A stretch of 64,000 nt of DNA, from NCBI RefSeq assembly GCF_024397855.1, contig NZ_CP073343.1:3906001-3970000 (forward strand), in the 5' to 3' direction. The translations under genes were made by a program, and so were the position numbers. Source of the stretch: Marinomonas rhizomae. GTDB taxonomy: Bacteria; Pseudomonadota; Gammaproteobacteria; Pseudomonadales; Marinomonadaceae. The notes below the pieces were generated by a model, which worked only from the letters and a program-made list of their open reading frames with translations, was not told the DNA's origin and did no database searches. Of the stretch, positions 47,635-56,689 are shown piece after piece (position 1 is the first letter of the stretch; the number at the start of each line of letters is the position of its first letter).

Positions 47635-49188
47635 TTATTTTGTGGTGTTTTCTTCGAGCCAAGTAATCACTTGATCTTTTGGTAGTGGGCGACAGAAGTA
47701 ATAACCTTGTACTCTATCCACTCCAAGCTCTCGAACCGCATTTAATTGATCTTCGCGTTCAACCCCTTCAGCCACCAATTCCATGTTTAGCTCTTTTGCT
47801 AATTTGGTAACCGAGGTAAGTATCTGACGAGTAAATTGGTCATCTTTTAAGCTGGCGATAAATATTTGATCTAACTTTAATGTGTCGTATGGGAAACGGC
47901 GTAAAAAGTCCAACCCAGCATAACCAGTACCAAAATCATCGACGGATAAGCCAATCCCCATCGCTTTAATGTGTTCAAAACGACTCACCATCAAAGGTAA
48001 CTCAGCAGAATCTAGCGCGCTGGTTTCGGTTACTTCAAGACCAAGTCTACCTTTTAATTCAGGATACTCATCAAGAATATGAGACAAATTCAGCGCAAAA
48101 CATTCTTTAAGTAAACTATGCCTATCAACATTGACGGAGATTTTAATGTGTTTTAGTTGCTCAGGGTATTCTCGATAAAATTCCCCAACCTTACGAACCA
48201 CCATCCAAGTAAGATCATCAATCAAGCCAAGTCTATCCGCCATATCAACAATCACTAATGGTGAAACCTGACCATGACGAAAGGAACGCCAGCGGATCAG
48301 CGCTTCCATTTCATGAAACCCACCGTCTTTTAAAGACACAACAGGCTGGAAATACACCTCCATAGCATTTTTCTTTATTGCCCGTTTAATACAGTGACGC
48401 AAAGAACGACGATAATAAATCAATACTAAATGACCAATATAAAAAGCCGCGAACAAGCCTCCCCAGCTCAATAACATAAATGGCCAAAGCGAACATAAAC
48501 TCTGCCAGTACAAGCTCGCTGGGAAAAACACAGTTAGTGTCATTGACCAATCAGCTAACGACACCTCCTGCTTAGCAATTACATTCGAATCCATCCCTTC
48601 TCTATTTGAAGAGAAGACTTGCTTGCCAATCATCAATTCATAGAAATAATCAGGTAATAAAACTTGGTCCACACTAACAGCAATACTCTCTGGCGGCGCT
48701 AATCCATTTACACCAAGGCCATCCATTCTTTGATAAAAAGCAAAGAACGTTGACTCACTCAGCGTATTAGACTTCACCAAAGAGACCGTTTTACGGCCTT
48801 CACTATTGGTGATTCTAGAGGCTATAGAGTCATAAATTGTGATCTTAGTTGGCCCTAGACTTGAACAGTACACAACAAAATTCGAGTTGAATAAGCCAAT
48901 TTCTTTTAAGGTAGGAGAATAAAACGTGGCGCGCCGTAAGCGCTTTAAATCAGGCTTTTCACAGGACAAACGACTATCTTCTGCAACTTGTTTTAACTCA
49001 GTGAAAATATTATCCATTCTATCTGACAAAGCTTTTTTCGCCGCCTCCGTACGAGCGTCTAAGTCATTCAATAAAGATAAATACAGGCCGAGGGTAAAAG
49101 CGAAGAGGATAATAAACAAAGAAAAGAAGCCATAAAAAAAGGTGACCCTTTTTCTCGAAGGCACTACTTCTATGATGTTTTTAAACAC
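47635..49188 (-). CDS. CSS-motif EAL phosphodiesterase
   Basis: A 517-residue membrane protein. TM1 is about 16-38, the periplasmic CSS domain about 40-230, TM2 about 236-258, and the EAL domain about 265-515. The periplasmic part has Cys108-Ser-Ser in VVYCSSLG and a second cysteine at 76, the pair that forms a redox-sensitive disulfide in related E. coli enzymes. The EAL domain keeps EALIRW, DDFGTGYAGLDFL, KLDQIF and VAEGVE, so it should degrade c-di-GMP. Activity is probably tuned by periplasmic thiol state. Confidence 0.9.
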   Translation of the reverse strand: MFKNIIEVVPSRKRVTFFYGFFSLFIILFAFTLGLYLSLLNDLDARTEAAKKALSDRMDNIFTELKQVAEDSRLSCEKPDLKRLRRATFYSPTLKEIGLFNSNFVVYCSSLGPTKITIYDSIASRITNSEGRKTVSLVKSNTLSESTFFAFYQRMDGLGVNGLAPPESIAVSVDQVLLPDYFYELMIGKQVFSSNREGMDSNVIAKQEVSLADWSMTLTVFFPASLYWQSLCSLWPFMLLSWGGLFAAFYIGHLVLIYYRRSLRHCIKRAIKKNAMEVYFQPVVSLKDGGFHEMEALIRWRSFRHGQVSPLVIVDMADRLGLIDDLTWMVVRKVGEFYREYPEQLKHIKISVNVDRHSLLKECFALNLSHILDEYPELKGRLGLEVTETSALDSAELPLMVSRFEHIKAMGIGLSVDDFGTGYAGLDFLRRFPYDTLKLDQIFIASLKDDQFTRQILTSVTKLAKELNMELVAEGVEREDQLNAVRELGVDRVQGYYFCRPLPKDQVITWLEENTTK

Positions 49189-49292
49189 TAAGCAACCCCT
49201 TTTGTCCTTACCCTCTGATCTAAAAAAGCACTTTTTTACAGATATATTGTATGCATATGTTGATAATTACATAGATATTGAAATGTACCAAT

Positions 49293-49320
49293 AAAAAAGG
49301 CTACCCGAAGGCAGCCTTTT
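49293..49320. terminator. Bidirectional terminator
   Basis: AAAAAAGGCT (49293-49302) pairs with AGCCTTTT (49313-49320) around CTACCCGAAGGCAG. A- and T-runs on either side allow use in both directions. It stands in the 249-nt gap between the lipid-cluster end (49438) and the EAL gene start; nothing else is evident there. Confidence 0.75.
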
Positions 49321-49437
49321 ATTAATATCATCGAAAATAAGTGCTTTACCCGATACCTCTATTCAACTAATTGATAAAGCGTTGGAAGCATTATTCATTT
49401 TTGTATGAGTTGTTAGGATTCGCTCAAATAACGAGCG

Positions 49438-49989
49438 TTACTGTGGCGTTTTTTGTATAACAATCGACAAGTAGCCTACTTCAAAACCAAACTTAGTCAT
49501 AATTGATTCATTCATCACGACACCGTCTTTCACCATGTACATGCGATCGTCCACATTCACTTCTATTAAATCACCATCGTAAGGCACTTGTAGAACATAC
49601 TTCATAAACAAGGCATTGCCAGCAATTTTAATGTCACCTTTCCCGATCACATCATTTGCGGTTGCGGTGTATTTACCTTGCGCATCTGGTGTCATTATCC
49701 AGGTTCTTTTTTGCACTTCACCATCATCAAACACAAACACTTCAGCAAGCGTTCCAACCCCTTTATCCCAGCTACCTTCTAAGGTTGCATTGAAATAGCG
49801 AGTTACTTCGCCACTGCGATTTTTCAGGGTGCCATGAGCGGTTAAAGAACCAGAAAAAAACGACTGAATATCAAATTTAGGTTCATTCTTGGCATATAAA
49901 GACACCTCAGGTGTAGAACAAGCCGTCAGCAACAACGCGCACAATAAAATAGACATTTTGCCCGAAATTGATCGCCATAAGTAACTCAT
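49438..49989 (-). CDS. DUF3833 lipoprotein
   Basis: A 183-residue lipoprotein. The signal peptide ends in the lipobox LLTAC (Cys about 24), followed by STPEVSLYAKNEPKFDIQSFFSGSLTAHG. The DUF3833 pattern continues with NRSGEVTRYFNATLEGSWDKGVGTLAEVFVFDDGEVQKRTWIM. Function unknown, but it is commonly the last gene of Cfa/DUF1365/SDR clusters controlled by ECF-ChrR systems, as here. It may act in outer-membrane lipid handling (inference). Confidence 0.85.
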   Translation of the reverse strand: MSYLWRSISGKMSILLCALLLTACSTPEVSLYAKNEPKFDIQSFFSGSLTAHGTLKNRSGEVTRYFNATLEGSWDKGVGTLAEVFVFDDGEVQKRTWIMTPDAQGKYTATANDVIGKGDIKIAGNALFMKYVLQVPYDGDLIEVNVDDRMYMVKDGVVMNESIMTKFGFEVGYLSIVIQKTPQ

Positions 49990-50018
49990 ATTGCTTCCCC
50001 TATAAACTAAATAAACAA

Positions 50019-50747
50019 CTACATGTAATGATATTTAATATCCGCGGTTAAGTACTTACCCTGCTCATCACAAATATTGGTTCGTCCTGTAAATCGCAAT
50101 AGCCTCTTATCGACTGGATCATAAGCGACCACAATAGGGTCTACCGCCATCCTAACAAACCAAGAAACAGGCTTGAGGGCAAAACACATAGCCCCCTCTT
50201 TTGTACCGTCTACACAGGTAATCTGACTAAAACGAAAACTAAAAGTTGACTGCCTACTGGGCACAAGATACTCAATGTCCATCTCTTTTCCAGAGATTAA
50301 GGTATCCCAATATTGTTTTACAAAAGCATCAAAGCCCGCATCAACCACCATGCCTTGGGCCAATGTCACCGAGTCTTTTTCAACTTTTTCGTTACTGTTT
50401 TCTTGATAACGTATTTGGAGTTGATTACCACTCTGAGTGACATCAATTTTTTCACCGTTACGTTTATTAAGCTGTGAAAAACTAGGGGTGGTTTGTGACT
50501 TGGAAAAATCGATCGTTTTATTCGCAAACACTCGTCCATCAGGCTCAGAGTATTCAACTTTATAAATATCTTTGCTGATTTTTTGATGTGTTTCTCGATA
50601 AAGCAAGGCCCCGGTTTCGATATTGTAAGCACTACCAACCAGTTTAGAAAAAGCGTCATCAGCGAAACTAAAAGAACTACATAAAGCAGCCAACGCAACA
50701 ATAACAAGAGACCGCGTTGGTAACGGTAGAGCAGGAAAACCTTTCAT
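50019..50747 (-). CDS. Exported protein of the Cfa/ECF cluster
   Basis: A 242-residue secreted protein I do not recognise by name. The signal peptide covers about 1-28 (cleavage near SFSFA). The remainder is beta-rich (VGSAYNIETGALLYRETHQ, RFSQITCVDGTKEGAMCFALKPVSW) with conserved-looking cysteines. Its ATG overlaps the stop of the DUF2878 gene (TAATG); a longer in-frame start is unlikely. Position suggests a periplasmic function linked to the lipid-modifying enzymes upstream. Confidence 0.75.
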   Translation of the reverse strand: MKGFPALPLPTRSLVIVALAALCSSFSFADDAFSKLVGSAYNIETGALLYRETHQKISKDIYKVEYSEPDGRVFANKTIDFSKSQTTPSFSQLNKRNGEKIDVTQSGNQLQIRYQENSNEKVEKDSVTLAQGMVVDAGFDAFVKQYWDTLISGKEMDIEYLVPSRQSTFSFRFSQITCVDGTKEGAMCFALKPVSWFVRMAVDPIVVAYDPVDKRLLRFTGRTNICDEQGKYLTADIKYHYM

Positions 50748-51271
50748 TACCTTTTTTCTCCTTCTTTTGGAAATAATGCCCATTTTTCACAAAGCCATAC
50801 GCCCAGTGGTAACACCATAGACCAGACGATAGCGACAACGCACAAACTCAAAATAACAGGCTCAGCCAATGCAATACCTGCTAGATTTGCCCCAGCAAAA
50901 TAACTCATTGTTGGCCCAACCGCGCCAAGTAACGCACTGAAAAGATAACGTGAGCGTAGAAAAGTCAAACTATGAGCAAACAAGGTACCGACACTAACCC
51001 AAAGGCACAGTAACCACACAGGTGGTACTTTAATATCACTTAGCACCTCGGTGCTTGTCGAGAAAATACCTAGTTGAAATAGGCTTCCGTCTATCAGTAA
51101 ACCAAGGATTAAGAAGACAAACAACAAACGCCACTCTCTTCGATCCGTCATAAAATAGCGATGATGTAACGACAAGTAGCAAACCGTCGCGATAAGCGCC
51201 CAAGCGCTACCCGCCAATAAACAGACGAACCAAACGACTTGAAACAAAATGGCATTCATCACAGGTTTCAT
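50747..51271 (-). CDS. DUF2878 membrane protein
   Basis: A 174-residue inner-membrane protein with about five hydrophobic segments (AILFQVVWFVCLLAGSAWALI; LLFVFLILGLLIDGSLF; VWLLCLWVSVGTLFAHS; and two more). The DUF2878 family has no assigned activity. ATG 51271 has AAAGGAG eight bases before it; a further ATG six codons upstream overlaps that site. It sits between cfa and the exported protein gene, with 23 nt and a 1-nt overlap respectively, and so belongs to the same operon. Confidence 0.8.
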   Translation of the reverse strand: MKPVMNAILFQVVWFVCLLAGSAWALIATVCYLSLHHRYFMTDRREWRLLFVFLILGLLIDGSLFQLGIFSTSTEVLSDIKVPPVWLLCLWVSVGTLFAHSLTFLRSRYLFSALLGAVGPTMSYFAGANLAGIALAEPVILSLCVVAIVWSMVLPLGVWLCEKWALFPKEGEKR

Positions 51272-51294
51272 GCCATTTACTCCTTTCATACCCG

Positions 51295-52554
51295 TTAAAT
51301 CGACAAACGATGATCAGGTTTGGCAAAAACAAACTGCCCAGTACTGATCGCTCGTTCTTTAAAACCACCTTCACAGTAGGCGAGATAGAAATCCCACATG
51401 CGACAAAACACATCGTCAAATCCCATATCGGTCACTTCACGACGTGCCGCATGAAAACGTGTGCGCCAATCGGCAAGGGTTTTCGCGTAATGTTCAGTAA
51501 TGTCTTCTAAGCCGACGATCTGCATGTCAGTTTTAGAAGCAATCTTATGAGCGATCACTTGATTGGATGGCAAACAACCACCTGGAAAGATGTAGCGCTG
51601 AATGAAGTCCACTGAACTGCGAGCATAATCGTAACGCTGATCAGCAATGGTGATGGCTTGGATCACCATTACTCCGTGCGGCTTCAATAGTGCACTGCAT
51701 TTGGAGAAATAACTGTCGTAGTATTCGTGACCAACGGCTTCAATCATCTCGATCGACACTAGCTTGTCATATTGGCCTTGCAGATCACGATAATCTTCAA
51801 GCAATAAAGTAACCTTGTCTTGCAGGCCTTCCGCTTCCACTCGAGCTTTGGCAAATTCGTACTGCTCTTTCGATATTGTCGTCGTCGTTACTTGGCAACC
51901 ATAGTGTTTTGCGGCATGAATCGCCATTCCCCCCCAGCCAGTACCGATCTCTAACAAGTGATCCTCTTTGCTAAGCTGAAGTTTTTGGCAAATTCGATCC
52001 AATTTATTCACCGAGGCTTCTTCTAAAGAAGAATTCACCTGAGGATATACCGCAGAGGAATACATCATGGTCGGATCTAAAAACAATGAGAAGAAATCAT
52101 TACCCAAATCATAATGGGCAGAAATGTTATCTTTTGAGCCTTTCTTCGTATTGGCATTTAACTTGTGTACAATTTTGGCACCGATACGGCTCCAGATAGG
52201 GCGTTTCGCATCCATTTTATTAATTAAATTCAGGTTAGCGACCATCAAACGAATAACACCAACCACGTCTGAAGAAGACCACCAGCCTTTCATGTAAGCT
52301 TCACCAGCACCAATACTGCTATTTTGGAATACATCGCGGTAAGCATGAATATCGTGAACATGAATATGAGCAATATATTGAGTATGATCTTTCGATTCCC
52401 CAAAAGAATAAGTTTCACCGTTCTCTTCTAAAGTAAGATGACCCACTTCTAATTTGCCCAACATAGTAAAAACCATCTTACGGGCCACATTATCAAACCA
52501 TGTTGTCGTGCGATTTTTTCTCACTTTTTGATTATCCATACTGACGGAGTTCAT
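51295..52554 (-). CDS. cfa: Cyclopropane-fatty-acyl-phospholipid synthase family methyltransferase
   Basis: A 419-residue SAM-dependent enzyme acting on unsaturated acyl chains of membrane phospholipids. Motifs: ISAHYDLGNDFFSLFLDPTMMYSSAVY, the SAM loop LLEIGTGWGGMAIHAAKHYG, SIEMIEAVGHEYYDSYF and FIQRYIFPGGCLPS, all as in Cfa. The neighbouring DUF1365, FAD oxidoreductase and SDR genes differ from a plain cfa locus. Members of such clusters in Rhodobacter make methylated and furan fatty acids, so the product may not be a simple cyclopropane ring. The gene probably belongs to the ECF-driven operon. Confidence 0.9.
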   Translation of the reverse strand: MNSVSMDNQKVRKNRTTTWFDNVARKMVFTMLGKLEVGHLTLEENGETYSFGESKDHTQYIAHIHVHDIHAYRDVFQNSSIGAGEAYMKGWWSSSDVVGVIRLMVANLNLINKMDAKRPIWSRIGAKIVHKLNANTKKGSKDNISAHYDLGNDFFSLFLDPTMMYSSAVYPQVNSSLEEASVNKLDRICQKLQLSKEDHLLEIGTGWGGMAIHAAKHYGCQVTTTTISKEQYEFAKARVEAEGLQDKVTLLLEDYRDLQGQYDKLVSIEMIEAVGHEYYDSYFSKCSALLKPHGVMVIQAITIADQRYDYARSSVDFIQRYIFPGGCLPSNQVIAHKIASKTDMQIVGLEDITEHYAKTLADWRTRFHAARREVTDMGFDDVFCRMWDFYLAYCEGGFKERAISTGQFVFAKPDHRLSI

Positions 52555-52580
52555 ACTTGTTAGTCTCCTAATGCATTTTG

Positions 52581-53375
52581 CTACTTATTACTTTTGTTAG
52601 TAGCCGTGTTAGACGATGAATTCGGATGTGAATAAAAAGGGACTTTCTTCATCCAAAGCTTAAGTGCTTGCCAATAAATACCAAATGCCACTTGCATGGT
52701 CATGACTGGATAACGAAACAACACCCTAGCCATAGAGCTTGATGTTAGAGTCATTCGAGTTAGCGACAATGTGGCGTCAAACACACATTGCTCACCCTCT
52801 AATTCTTTGTTCTGCATGTGTACCGCTAATTTTTTACTCGGAACACTGCTGCGCCAATCATAAAAATGCTCCATCGGGTGAAACGGAGACACATGCATTG
52901 CCTTATTGAATTGAATACGCTGCATTTGATCACTTGGATCACATTTTAAAACGTAAGGGATTTTCTCTTTCCAAGGAGTGTTAGTCACTTCAAGCAACAT
53001 GGCTTGCAGTTGCTCATTTTCATCAAAGCAGTAATAGATGGTAATGGGGTTAATGATGAAGCCAAAGTAACGGCAATTGGTCAGCATACGAACTGAGCCC
53101 GATAAATTCAGCCCCAGACGATCATTCACTTCCGACAACACCGCTTGTTTAATGGAAAGAGATTGGCTCCCGAAATAATCCTTTCGCGAGAATCGAGCGA
53201 GAGACCAATTCTTCATTGACCACCAAGGACTCATCGCCAGCACATCGTCTAACTCGTCTAAATCGAAATACATCATAAAAACACGATAGCGGAACGCATG
53301 TGCGCGTGGGGTAAACCGGCGGTGTCGCACCATGCCGTGATAAATAGCACTGTGCTTAGGAACAAAATCTACCAT
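52581..53375 (-). CDS. DUF1365 family protein
   Basis: A 264-residue protein of the DUF1365 family, function unknown, almost always encoded between an FAD oxidoreductase and a Cfa-type enzyme. Typical blocks: [56 protein letters not shown] and [19 protein letters not shown] 53375 is used because the family begins here; the frame is open 14 codons upstream inside the neighbouring gene. It overlaps the oxidoreductase gene by 7 nt. Confidence 0.88.
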   Translation of the reverse strand: MVDFVPKHSAIYHGMVRHRRFTPRAHAFRYRVFMMYFDLDELDDVLAMSPWWSMKNWSLARFSRKDYFGSQSLSIKQAVLSEVNDRLGLNLSGSVRMLTNCRYFGFIINPITIYYCFDENEQLQAMLLEVTNTPWKEKIPYVLKCDPSDQMQRIQFNKAMHVSPFHPMEHFYDWRSSVPSKKLAVHMQNKELEGEQCVFDATLSLTRMTLTSSSMARVLFRYPVMTMQVAFGIYWQALKLWMKKVPFYSHPNSSSNTATNKSNK

Positions 53376-54619
53376 GAAATACCTAGTCCATTCGCAACAC
53401 GAACACCGCTCCAGCAACCATCTTCATGGAAGCCGTTACGCCAATACGCACCACAAAACCATGTTTTGTTGACACCATTAATCTCTGACCAACGATCCTG
53501 AGCCTTGATACCTTCCAAAGTAAAGGTAGGATGAGAATACTGAAAGCGCCCAACTATTTTGTCTTCCGCGATCATATCCGTCTGGTTTAAGGTGACGACA
53601 TAGGTTGTATCACTGGAAAAGTGCTGCAGAATATTCATGTTATAACTGAGGGTTGCTGGCTTAGTCCGATCAGAACCCAAATGATAGTTCCAGCTCGACC
53701 AAGCTAGTTTTTTCTTTGGCAATAGTCGTGTGTCTGTGTGCAGTACCACATCGTTATTTCGATAAGGAATCGCGCCCAAAATGGCTTGCTCATCGGCAGA
53801 CGGGTCCCCTAACAAAGCCAACGCTTCGTCACTGTGACAAGCAAACACCACTTGATCAAAAATCTGTGCAGAGCCATCACCAAAATGAATGATGACTTTA
53901 TCTTCAGAGCGGTGAACTTGAGTAATATCCGCCCCAAGCTGGATACGATCTTCGAATGTTTCCACCAATGGCTGCAAATACGCCGACGATCCGCCTTCAA
54001 TAACACGCCATTGTGGGCGATCGTTCACACTTAACAAACCGTGATTTTTAAAGAAACGAACGAAAAACACCAATGGAAATTCCATCATTTCATCCAAAGT
54101 AGACGACCAGATAGCGCTGCCCATAGGAATGAGATAATGGCTCGCAAACCGATTGCCATAACCTTTTTCTTTTAGATATTCACCAAGCGTCACGCCTTCT
54201 TTCAATTGGCCGCTTTCTAAGTCTAGGATGGCTTCTTTGTTAAAACGCAAGATGTCTTTTAACATCCCCATAAAAGAGAAGTTCAACAGGTTGCGACGCT
54301 GAGCAAACAAGGTGTTTAGATTATTGCCACCATACTCTAACCCTGTACGCTGACAGCTAACACTAAAGCTCATTTCGGTGGCTTTAGACTTCACTCCCAA
54401 CTCGTCCATCAAACGAATAAAGTTTGGATACGTCCAGTCATTAAAGACAATAAAACCGGTATCAATTGCCCGAGTACTGCCGGCTTCTTCTACTTGTACC
54501 GTCGCAGTATGACCGCCAATACGCTCTGCGGATTCAAACACCGTCACATCATGTTGTTGCTGTAAAAGATAAGCACTGGTCAGACCGGAAATCCCTGATC
54601 CAATAATGGCAATTTTCAC
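53369..54619 (-). CDS. FAD-dependent amine-oxidase-like oxidoreductase
   Basis: A 416-residue flavoprotein. The FAD Rossmann motif [18 protein letters not shown] is at 3-20, with [30 protein letters not shown] and a C-terminal FAD motif [24 protein letters not shown]. The family is annotated as amine oxidase or NAD(P)-binding protein, but the partner genes point to desaturation or oxidation of membrane acyl chains. It is the third gene from the predicted ECF promoter, 63 nt after the SDR gene. Confidence 0.87.
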   Translation of the reverse strand: MKIAIIGSGISGLTSAYLLQQQHDVTVFESAERIGGHTATVQVEEAGSTRAIDTGFIVFNDWTYPNFIRLMDELGVKSKATEMSFSVSCQRTGLEYGGNNLNTLFAQRRNLLNFSFMGMLKDILRFNKEAILDLESGQLKEGVTLGEYLKEKGYGNRFASHYLIPMGSAIWSSTLDEMMEFPLVFFVRFFKNHGLLSVNDRPQWRVIEGGSSAYLQPLVETFEDRIQLGADITQVHRSEDKVIIHFGDGSAQIFDQVVFACHSDEALALLGDPSADEQAILGAIPYRNNDVVLHTDTRLLPKKKLAWSSWNYHLGSDRTKPATLSYNMNILQHFSSDTTYVVTLNQTDMIAEDKIVGRFQYSHPTFTLEGIKAQDRWSEINGVNKTWFCGAYWRNGFHEDGCWSGVRVANGLGISW

Positions 54620-54682
54620 TCATTGTCCCCTTAAAACATATTTTTATGACCAGCCAAACTGGTTTTTTTAAATGTGAAATCG

Positions 54683-55432
54683 TTATTTTTTCGGCGCTAA
54701 CTTATCAAGCCATAACTTTGGAAAGTGTCGTCCAACCCATAACATAGCGGTTAATCGCTTAGGAAAAGCAAATTCATACGGACGAGATTTCAAGGCGCCA
54801 AACATGCGCTTTGCGGCTTCTTCAGGCGACATCAAAAATGGCATATCGAAAGTATTTTTTTGTGTCAAAGGCGTATCAACAAACCCAGGTAACAGACAGG
54901 TAACATCCACATTGAACTGCTTCAGATCCATGCGTAAAGAAGATAAGAAATATCGAATAGCCGCTTTACTAGCGCCATAGGCTTCTGCTTGAGGGAAAGC
55001 GGCTTGTACCGCTTGAGAACTCACCCCCACCAAATGCGGACTTGATGCGTTTTTAAGCAAAGGCAAACACACTTCAACACTGTTCACTAAGCCCAAAAAA
55101 TTAACCGACATAATGCGATCCATCATTTTCCAATCTGGCTCATTAATCTCTAAATATTCACATGTTCCGGCATTCAATACAGCACAATCTAAATGAGCAG
55201 AATAGGAACTCAAAGTATCGTGAACGGCTTCAATCTGACTGTCATCAGTCATATCAAAGGGCACAAAGGTTAAACTATCAAAGGCTTCCAATAGACCCTC
55301 AAGCTCACCGGACTTTCTTGCGCTGGCCAACACTCGCCAGCCGTCTTCTAGATAACGCTTAGTTAAAGCAAGTCCTATACCAGAACTCGCTCCGGTGATC
55401 CAAACGACTTTTTTATCCGTGGCATGACTCAT
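54683..55432 (-). CDS. Short-chain dehydrogenase/reductase
   Basis: A 249-residue classical SDR. NAD(P) binding is by VWITGASSGIGLALTKRYL (10-28), with NAG in VLNAGTCEY. The catalytic Tyr and Lys are in AYGASKAA, preceded by the Ser in GVSSQAVQ. The substrate is unknown; in this cluster it is likely lipid-related. It lies 10 nt after the NTF2-like gene. Confidence 0.88.
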   Translation of the reverse strand: MSHATDKKVVWITGASSGIGLALTKRYLEDGWRVLASARKSGELEGLLEAFDSLTFVPFDMTDDSQIEAVHDTLSSYSAHLDCAVLNAGTCEYLEINEPDWKMMDRIMSVNFLGLVNSVEVCLPLLKNASSPHLVGVSSQAVQAAFPQAEAYGASKAAIRYFLSSLRMDLKQFNVDVTCLLPGFVDTPLTQKNTFDMPFLMSPEEAAKRMFGALKSRPYEFAFPKRLTAMLWVGRHFPKLWLDKLAPKK

Positions 55433-55442
55433 AATGCTCTCC

Positions 55443-55895
55443 TTAATTCGCTAGGCGCTTCTTTAGGCCTTTCACCATTGCACCCAACAGGGGCACATGT
55501 TCATAAATCAACTGGCCCAGGTCATAAACATCTTCATGAAAGTAGATACGGTCATTAAATTGCACCTGACTGATGCCACGCACCGTAATGGTTTTATTAC
55601 CTAATTTTGGGTGTTTAAAATGCATGTTCCATTTTATGTACGCCGTATTTTCGGACACAATTTGATCCAAGTATTCAAAGCGGCCACTGTGAACATTGAC
55701 ACACATCTCAGACAAATAAGCATGTAACTTGTCTGCGCCACGTAACTCATGGACAGGATCTTTGAACAATACATCTTCTGTGTACACTTCATCTATTTTG
55801 TCGAGCTTTGGATGTTTCACATCAAGATAAAACGCCTTAAAACGCTCTATCAACAAAGAATTGGGATCCACTTTAGAGTCCGCCATGTCCATCAC
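55443..55895 (-). CDS. NTF2-like (SnoaL-type) protein
   Basis: A 150-residue NTF2-fold protein, first gene of the lipid cluster. Pattern: ERFKAFYLDVKHPKLDKIDEVYTEDVLFKDPVHELRGADKLHAYLSEM, then IKWNMHFKHP and a C-terminal RIYFHEDVYDLGQL. The fold holds many small-molecule enzymes and binding proteins; no catalytic set is certain here. Predicted ECF promoter elements lie 61-90 nt upstream. Confidence 0.83.
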   Translation of the reverse strand: MMDMADSKVDPNSLLIERFKAFYLDVKHPKLDKIDEVYTEDVLFKDPVHELRGADKLHAYLSEMCVNVHSGRFEYLDQIVSENTAYIKWNMHFKHPKLGNKTITVRGISQVQFNDRIYFHEDVYDLGQLIYEHVPLLGAMVKGLKKRLAN

Positions 55896-55955
55896 TTACC
55901 TTAGCCATCTTGATATGGAGAATTGACCGAGAATCAACTCGTTTCATTTATTCTG

Positions 55956-55985
55956 ATTAAACGCACTGAAGCCAATTATGGATCA
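55956..55985 (-). promoter_or_regulatory. Predicted ECF promoter of the lipid cluster
   Basis: On the minus strand, TGATCC (55985-55980), exactly 18 bp, then TTTAAT (55961-55956). The -35 is identical to the Rhodobacter sigmaE/ChrR-type -35 and to the element on the other strand at 56041. The -10 match is weaker. It lies 61 nt before the first gene of the cluster. Confidence 0.65.
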
Positions 55986-56040
55986 CTCTATTTTCACGAA
56001 TTGAAGAGCTGAAATTTTTTACTATTAAATAGATAGAATG

Positions 56041-56070
56041 TGATCCATGCTTCTATCTATCACGTATATC
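56041..56070 (+). promoter_or_regulatory. Predicted ECF autoregulatory promoter
   Basis: TGATCC (56041-56046), 18 bp, then TATATC (56065-56070), 39 nt before the sigma-factor ATG. The arrangement TGATCC-N18-TA... is that of group ECF11 (RpoE/ChrR) promoters, so the sigma factor probably drives its own transcription. Confidence 0.75.
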
Positions 56071-56108
56071 TTAGAAACAACATGTCAGCCTTCCTTTTGG
56101 AGCAATAA

Positions 56109-56684
56109 ATGGAACGCGCAATACAAACAGAACCAGATGAACAACGCGTAGCGGACATCTTTGCGATTGCACAACACAGAGACCAAACGGCACTCGTTCG
56201 CCTATTTGATCACTATGTTCCAAAAGTAAGAGCGTTCTGTCTCGCGGCACAACCTGGCGCCAACTTAATGGCCGATGACATTGCTCAAGAAGTGATGATT
56301 CGCATATGGAACAAGGCTCACACATACAAGCCAGAATCCGCGTCTTTGAACACTTGGGTGTTTACGCTTGCAAGAAACGCACGTATCGATTATTTGCGTA
56401 AAAACAGCCGCCATCAGTCAGATATTGACCCAGAGTATCTTTGGCAAAATGTTGTCGACGAAAATGCCGACCCATTTAAAGACGCTCAGCAAAAAAGAGA
56501 TCAAGAACGGATTCAACAAGGCTTAGACAAATTGCCTGCGGATCAAAAACAGGTTTTGGCCAAAGTCTACTTAGAAGGCAAAACCCACAAAGAAGCAGCG
56601 GAAGAGTTATCTCTTCCTCTCGGAACGATTAAGTCTCGAGTTCGCCTTGCTTTGCACAAACTCACTATTTACGTTAAGAGGTAG
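56109..56684 (+). CDS. ECF sigma factor of the RpoE-ChrR type
   Basis: A 191-residue ECF sigma factor. Region 2 (about 25-95) has LFDHYVPKVRAFCL, DDIAQEVMIRIW and FTLARNARIDYLR. Region 4 (about 130-185) has LPADQKQVLAKVYLEGKTHKEAAEELSLPLGTIKSRVRLAL. The adjacent zinc anti-sigma gene, 5 nt downstream, places it in the RpoE/ChrR (ECF11) group, which answers singlet oxygen and photooxidative stress in Rhodobacter and light in some Vibrio. Its predicted targets here are its own operon and the divergent lipid cluster. Confidence 0.93.
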   Translation: MERAIQTEPDEQRVADIFAIAQHRDQTALVRLFDHYVPKVRAFCLAAQPGANLMADDIAQEVMIRIWNKAHTYKPESASLNTWVFTLARNARIDYLRKNSRHQSDIDPEYLWQNVVDENADPFKDAQQKRDQERIQQGLDKLPADQKQVLAKVYLEGKTHKEAAEELSLPLGTIKSRVRLALHKLTIYVKR

Positions 56685-56689
56685 TATCG

